The translations under genes and the position numbers were made by a program. A DNA stretch of 64,000 bases from Chlorocebus sabaeus (lineage: Eukaryota > Chordata > Mammalia > Primates > Cercopithecidae), in the NCBI RefSeq assembly GCF_047675955.1, contig NC_132926.1:18229826-18293825 (forward strand), written 5' to 3'. Numbering within the stretch: position 1 is the stretch's first letter; each line of letters starts with the position of its first letter. This document shows positions 58,536-64,000 of this stretch, piece after piece. The notes below the pieces were generated by a model. The model had not been told where the DNA came from, made no database searches, and saw only the letters and a program-made list of their open reading frames with translations.

Positions 58536-60107
58536 TTGTTCCCCTAGCCCCTCCTGAATCTCACGTCCTTCTCACTTTGCAAAATACAATTATGCCTCCC
58601 CAACAGCCCCCAAAAGTCTTAACTTATTCCAGTATTAACTCAAAAGTCCAAAGTCTCATCTGAGACAAGGCTAGTCCCTTCTGCTTATGAACCTGTAAAA
58701 TAAAAAACAAGTTAATTGTTTCTAAGATACAATGGGGGTGCAGGCATTAGGTAAATACTCCCTTTCCAAGAGAAAGATATTGGTCAAAAGAAAGAGTCAG
58801 CAGGCCCTATGCAAGCGTAAAACCCGGCAGGGTTGTCACTGAATCTTAAAGCTCCAAAGAATCTCCTATGACTCCATGTCTCACTCACATGCAGAGCACA
58901 CAGTGGGCTCCCAAAGCCTTGGGTAGTTCCACCCTGTAGCTTTCCAAGGTTCATCCCACACACATTGAGTGCCTACAGCCCGGGGGTTTTCCAGGAATAA
59001 GGTGCAAGATGTTGGTAGATCTACTATTCGAGGATCTGGAGGATAGTGGCCCTCTTCTCACAGCTCCACTGGGCAGTGCCCAGTGGGGGCCCGTGTGGGG
59101 ACTCCAATACCACATTTCCTCTCTGTACTGCCCTAGCAGAGGTTCTCCATAAGGGCTCCACCCCTGTAGCAGGCTTCTGCCCAGACATCCAGGCTTATCC
59201 ATACATTCTCTAAAATCTAGGTGTAGACTCCCAAGCCTCAATTCTTACATTCTGTGAACCTGCAGGCTTAATACCATATGGAAGCTACCAAAGCTTATGG
59301 CTTGTACCCTCTGAAGTAGTGGCCCAAGCTATACCTAGGCTCCTTTGAGCCAAGGCGAGAGCTGGAGCAGGTGGGATCCAGTGAGCAGTGTCCTGGAGCT
59401 GTGCATAGCAGTGTGGTGCTGGGCTCAGCCCATGAAACCATTCTTCCCTCCTAAGCTTCTGGGCCTGTGATAGGAGGGCCTGCACAAAGGTCTCTGAATG
59501 CTTTTGAGGCCTTTTCACCATTGTCTTGGATAGTAGCACTTGGATCCTTTTTTCTTATGCAGATTTCTGCAGCCTACTTGAATTCCTCCCCTGAAAATGG
59601 GCTTTTGTTTTCTACCACATGGCCAGGCTGCAAATTTTTCAAACTTTTACACTCTGATTACTTTTTAAATATAAGTTTGAGTTTTACGTCATTTCTTTGC
59701 CCAGACATACGAACTTATGCAGTTAGAAGCAGCTGGGCATCCATTGAATGCTTTCATGCTTAGAAATTTCTTTTGCCAGATACCCTAAATCTCCACTCTG
59801 AAGTTCAAAGCTCCAGAGATCCCTAGAACATGGGCAAAATGCAGCCAGACTTTTTGCCAACGTAGAGTAAAAGTGATCTTTACTCCAGTTCCCAATAAGT
59901 TCTTTATTTCCATCTGACACCTCCTCAGCCTGGACTTCATTGACCATATTACCATAATCTCTAGGAAGTTCCAAATTTCCCTTCATCTTCCTGTCTTTTT
60001 CTAAGCCCTCCAAACTACTTCAACCTCTGCCCGTTACCCAGTTCCAAAGTTGCTTCCACATTTTCAGATATCTTTACAGCAATGCCCTATTCCTCAGTAC
60101 CATTTTC
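58536..60107 (-). mobile_element. MST-type provirus, internal region (decayed)
   Basis: About 1.57 kb between two LTRs of the same class and strand, the usual size of MaLR internal regions. These descend from an ERV-L-like element and keep only a gag-like remnant with no polymerase or envelope. Minus-strand frames (58951-59241, 59285-59539, 59723-60013) are separated by stops and frameshifts, so no functional protein can be made. The stretch read from 59723-60013 resembles the plus-strand THE1 internal frame at 63734-63934. A primer-binding-like site lies next to the 5' LTR (~60085-60102). Confidence 0.85.
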
Positions 60108-60535
60108 TGTATTTGTTCTTACACTGCTATAAAGAAATACCAGAGACTGAGTAATTCATACATTAAAAAAGGTTTAATTGACTTATGGTTTTGCAGACTG
60201 TACAAAAAGCATGATGCTAGCATCTGCTCAGCTTCTGGGGATGCCTCAGGAGAACTTACAATCATGGTGAGGGCAAAAGAGGAAGAAACACTTCAGACAG
60301 TTGGAGAAGGAGCAAGAGAGAGAGGGGCGAGGTGCTACACACTTTTAAACAAACATCTTGTGAGAACTCATTAACTACCGTGAGAACAGCACCAAAGGGA
60401 TGGTGCTAAATCATTCACAAGAACTCCACACCCATGATCCAATTACCTCCCACCAGGCCACACTGCTAACACTGGGGATTACAATTCAATATGAGATTTG
60501 AGATTTGGGCAGGGATGCATATCCAAACCATGTCA
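60108..60535 (-). mobile_element. MST-type provirus, 5' LTR
   Basis: Upstream LTR in minus orientation, 428 bases, from 'tgtatttgttcttacactgc' to 'tatccaaaccatgtca' on the plus strand. By eye about a fifth of the positions differ from the 3' LTR, indicating great age. Any promoter activity in primates is untested. Confidence 0.9.
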
Positions 60536-60809
60536 TTACTCATCTCTGGTAAAACTGTATTTTATAGATAAGTGAATCTATAATTTTTTTTTTACTATTT
60601 GATGGGGACCATAGGAGGAAGTCAAAGGCAGCAAAAAGACACTCTAAGATCATGCAGTTCCAAATAACATTAAAGAGAGTAAGTTACAGGGAAACAAAAC
60701 ATCTAGTAATAAATTGGCAGCACTTTTTCTTCTGAAGTCTATAAATCTGTAAAGGAATGAAGCAGTAATTCTTGATAAGTTGATGCGCTATTGAAAATAG
60801 TGGGATTTT

Positions 60810-61105
60810 GGCCAGACACAATGGCTCACACCTGTAATCCCAACGCTTTGGGAGTCTGAGGTGGGCAGATCACTTGAGCTCTGCAGTTCAAGACCAGCCC
60901 AGGCAATGTAGTGAGACCTTGTCTCTACAGAAATATAAAAATTAGCGAGGCATGGTGATGCATGCCTGTAGACCCAGCTATTCAGGAAGCTGTGTTGGAA
61001 GGACTGCTTGAGCCTGGGAGGTCATGGCTGCAGTGAGCATTGTTCACACCACTGCACTCCAGCATGGGTGACAAAGTAAGACTGTCACAAAAAAAAAAAA
61101 AAAGG
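60810..61105 (+). mobile_element. AluJ, full length
   Basis: 'ggccagacacaatggctcac' to 'gggtgacaaagtaagactgt' plus an A-tail to 61119. The direct repeat 'tagtgggatttt' (60798-60809) and 'tactgggatttt' (61121-61132) is a target duplication with one change. Confidence 0.93.
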
Positions 61106-61144
61106 AAACAAAAAAGAGACTACTGGGATTTTATTATCTACAAA

Positions 61145-61239
61145 CATATATATACACACACACATATATGTATGGATATACACATATGTGTATATATGTA
61201 TATGTGTACATATATATGTTTGTGTGTGTATATGTATAT
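61145..61239 (+). repeat. CACATA/TATATG alternating tract
   Basis: Imperfect alternating purine-pyrimidine tract of TA, CA and TG blocks, directly downstream of the Alu's target duplication. Prone to Z-DNA or cruciform structure. Frames through it on both strands are artefacts. Confidence 0.88.
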
Positions 61240-61349
61240 CCTAGTAAAGGGGAAAGATAATAAACACAAACTATGATATCATATCTCACTTGGGAATAAA
61301 TACTATCAGGGAAAAACAGTAAGAGATTAAGGACTAATTGGGAGGAAAG

Positions 61350-61770
61350 AAGGTATCCATCAGGATAGGACATGAGCAAAGACCTGAACAAAAGGAGCAA
61401 GCAAGTCCTGGGGCCAGCTGGAGGCAGGGTGATCCAGACACAGGGAAGAGTCAATGCAAGGAGGGAAGCAATGAGGTTCCTTATGTGTGGAAAGGACATG
61501 ACGGAGCCCAGTGTGGCTGTAGAATGAGTCAGGAATAGGAAAGGAAGTCAAGAAAGGTTGGAAGTGGAGCAGGCTGCAGACTGTACAGAGGTTATGGAGG
61601 GCTTTGGATTTTACTGCGAGGTGGGAAGCCATTAGAGTGTTTTGAGCGAAGGAATGACATGTTATGACATGTGCTTTAGAAAGATCTTTCTGCCTGCTGC
61701 AAAGAAACTGGACTGTGGAGTGACAAGGGTAGAAGCAGGAGAACAGTTAGGAGGGTTTCATATGTATATT
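61350..61770 (-). mobile_element. L2 LINE fragment
   Basis: Strong L2 reverse-complement landmarks: 'cccagtgtggctgtagaatg', 'ggagggctttggattttact', 'gggaagccattagagtgttt', 'gaaagatctttctgcctgct', 'acagttaggagggtttcata'. The minus-strand frames here (61134-61499, 61360-61632) lie in L2 sense but have no intact reverse transcriptase. Confidence 0.85.
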
Positions 61771-63172
61771 TCTCTGTGGATGACTGCAGGTACTGCTTTC
61801 CAGATAACAAAGGGGATTAGTTATAATTCATTTGTCAAAGTGATTCCAGGCAGATCATGTCATGTTAACTTTTTAAAGGTGTTATTTTATTGTAAAAACA
61901 TGTTTAAAATGTTTAAGGCAAAAAATCATCTACAATAAAGTCACCTAATCAAATAAATGTTTTTGCCAATTTTCTTCCCAACCATTTCATGTATTTATGT
62001 CTATTTCCATATATGCAGTAATTTTGTAGATAAAATTATATAATCTATACTTTTACCTTCACATTTAACATTTCACCACATGTACCTTCCTATTCTGTGT
62101 TTTGTTTCCCTAGCTCTCTATATTTCTTATTTTCTAATTGGTTTCCTCTTCCTCCAATAACCACATGATATTTCCATATCTTTCTTGATACATAAACATT
62201 TCCTCTTTGAAATATTCTACTCTCTAAAAATATTGTTTTGCCTTCATAAAATATATTGTGATTCTTTCTGACACCCATAATTTTACTTGCTAGAGGTCTA
62301 AGGTTTTAATGAATTAATTATTGATTTTAAAAAAAGTATCCGAACTATTTTAAGGACCAACAAAAGTATGTAGGTATTTAGTCACATTACTGAAGGCAAA
62401 TCTGTTTAACTATGGTGTTTCTCTTTTTTTTCTTTTTTTTCTTTTTTTTTTTTTTGGCACATTTGCTGTCTGGGTCATCAACTCCTATTCTCTTTCCTCT
62501 TTCAAACTCTCCCTGCAGATCATTTCAAAGGGGAATGGTGTGTTTGTAAATACATTTGCTATTTAAAATGTATTCCAAGAATGGTTTTAGTGAAGCTTAT
62601 TACTAGAATTGCATTTGCATTACTAAGTAATAAGTATTTACTCGAAGTACTGTTTGTGCATGGCCATCTGGTTTAATAACACATCCAAGGTTGAGACAGC
62701 TCCCCAGGGCGCCACAACTCACTGAGGTCTTTGAGAGGGCACAACTAAACCAGCAGACCCAGAATTTGAAAACACACAGCTTCTAAACTGCTTATTGGCC
62801 CTGAATGCAGCTTTCTCCCTTCGGAAATTATAATAACAGAGAGTTAAAAGTGTAGGGTCCAAGATATTTTATTTAGTCTTTAGTCCCAATAATCAATATT
62901 TGGGGGAGAACATTAATGCTGTGAAATTTTAAACATTTCATTTTCCTAACTATATTCTGATTATATTATTTGAACAAAGGACAAATGTGCTGGTAGAAAT
63001 ATGTATTTTCTTACAATTTTACAGGACATAATTATTGGGTGCAGTAGAAGGAGTTAATTCATTTTTGTGGTATTCAGTTAGAAAATATATCAATCACTAT
63101 TTGCAAAAGAAATAATTCAGTTAAATAAGTCTCTTCCAAAAATGTTCTCTTCCTCTGAAATATTGTAGAAAT
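61771..63172. other. Non-coding stretch, unique
   Basis: No gene or clear transposon. A T-rich run lies at 62424-62456. Confidence 0.5.
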
Positions 63173-63522
63173 TGATATGACTTGGCTCTGTGTCCCTACC
63201 CAAATCTCATCTTGAATTTTACTCCCATAAATCCCATATATTGTGGGAGGGATCCAGTGAGAAATAATTTGAATCATGGGATAGTTCCCCCCATACTGTT
63301 CTCTTGGTAGTAAATAAGTCTCATGAGATCTGATGGTTTTATCAAACGTTTCTGCTTTTGCATTTTCCTTGTTTTATCCTGCTGCCACAATGTAAGAAGT
63401 GCCTTTCACCTCTTGCCATGATTCTGAGGCCTCCCCTTACTGAACTGTAAGTCCAGTTAAACCTCTTTTTCTTCACAGTTTCAGGTATCTGTTTATCAGC
63501 AGTGTGAAAACAGACAAATACA
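63173..63522 (+). mobile_element. THE1-type MaLR 5' LTR
   Basis: 'tgatatgacttggctctgtg', 'acccaaatctcatcttgaat', 'catgagatctgatggtttta', 'ttctgaggcctccccttact', ending 'acagacaaataca'. 350 bases, near the full THE1 LTR length. Internal sequence follows directly, so this is a 5' LTR rather than a solo one. Confidence 0.93.
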
Positions 63523-64000
63523 GTAAATTGGTACCAGGAGTGGGGTGTTGCTGAAAAGATGCCTGAAAATGTGGAATCGACTTTGGAACTGGGTAACAAG
63601 CAGAGGTTGGAACAGTTTGGAGGGCTCAGTATAAGACAGAAAAAAGTGGGAAAGTTTGGAACCTTCTAGAGACTGAATGGCTTTGACAAAAATGCTGATA
63701 GTGATATGAACAATAAGGCTGAGGTGGTCTTAGATGGAGAGGAGGAACTTGTTGGGAACTGGAGCAAAGGTGACTCTTGTTGCTTTAGCAAAGAGATTGG
63801 TGGCATTTTGCCCCTGCCTAGAGATTTGTGGAACTTTGAACTTAGATGATTTAGGGTATCTGGCAGAAGAAATTTCTAAACAGCAAAGCATTCAAAAGGT
63901 GACTTTGGGTGCTGTTAATAGTATTCCATTTTAACAGGGAGACAGAGCATGAAAGTTCAGAAAATTTGCAGCCTGACAATGCAGTAGAAAAGAAAAACCC
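63523..64000 (+). mobile_element. THE1 internal region, start (runs out of window)
   Basis: Directly after the LTR comes a primer-binding-site-like stretch, 'tggtaccaggagtgggg' (63529-63545), and then the THE1 internal leader. The frame at 63734-63934 resembles the minus-strand frame of the MST internal region at 59723-60013. It is a gag-like remnant without polymerase or envelope. The 3' part and second LTR lie beyond the window, so completeness is unknown. Confidence 0.88.

Noticed and set aside
58951..60013. Minus-strand frames in the MST internal region as a live retroviral gene
   Set aside because: They are short, out of phase with each other and split by stops. MaLR internal regions lack polymerase and envelope, so this is a relic.

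Overview
This is a 64 kb, AT-rich stretch of primate nuclear DNA. I find no protein-coding gene, no RNA gene and no CpG island in it. The only open reading frames are short, of the size expected by chance or read through repeats. The primate origin is shown by about 17 Alu or Alu-derived copies, by L1, L2 and MIR fragments, and by mammalian LTR families (MST, THE1, MLT1, MLT2A). One Alu (3520-3841, minus strand) carries two diagnostic changes of the AluYR subfamilies, which expanded in Old World monkeys after their split from apes. It also has a perfect 15-base target-site duplication. The window therefore most likely comes from an Old World monkey (macaque, baboon or relative) rather than from a human. 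The other AluY copies are of the general catarrhine type.

Layout. 1-11 kb: mostly unique sequence with MER5A, three Alus of different ages plus the AluYR, one MIR, and an L1 3' end on the minus strand (10115-10852). 11.8-16.8 kb: a solo MST-type LTR, a GA microsatellite, a MIR split by an L1, a locally duplicated segment of about 235 bases (14882-15122 and 16110-16343), a GT microsatellite, and a MER1-type hAT element with a perfect 8-base duplication. 18-22.9 kb: a TCAC tandem array, L2, MER5, MIR and a full-length MLT2A LTR. 25.2 kb: a solo THE1 LTR with a perfect 5-base duplication. 29.3-34.7 kb: the densest repeat cluster, with five Alus, MLT1 and MST LTRs, a three-phase G-rich pentamer array and a CA repeat. 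34.7-41.3 kb: repeat-poor sequence with a MER3 inside an L2, and an L1 on the minus strand. 42.5-50.6 kb: old L1, L2 and MIR, including a MIR interrupted by an L1 that is itself interrupted by an Alu. 51.5-55.6 kb: MLT1 LTR, MIR, L2 and AluS. 55.6-58.1 kb: a repeat-poor AT-rich island. 58.1-60.5 kb: a complete but decayed MST-type MaLR provirus on the minus strand. 60.8-64 kb: AluJ, L2 and, at the right edge, a THE1 LTR with the start of its internal region running out of the window.

Nothing here works together as a pathway. The window is an intergenic or intronic desert. Its content is layered transposon insertion, with some repeat-free segments that may be conserved regulatory DNA (inference only). 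I did not find a previously undescribed biological system. The most unusual structure is the ~235-base local duplication at 14.9 and 16.1 kb. Repeat subfamily names come from recognising consensus features by eye and were not checked with RepeatMasker, so borders are generally good to about 5-20 bases except where target-site duplications fix them.
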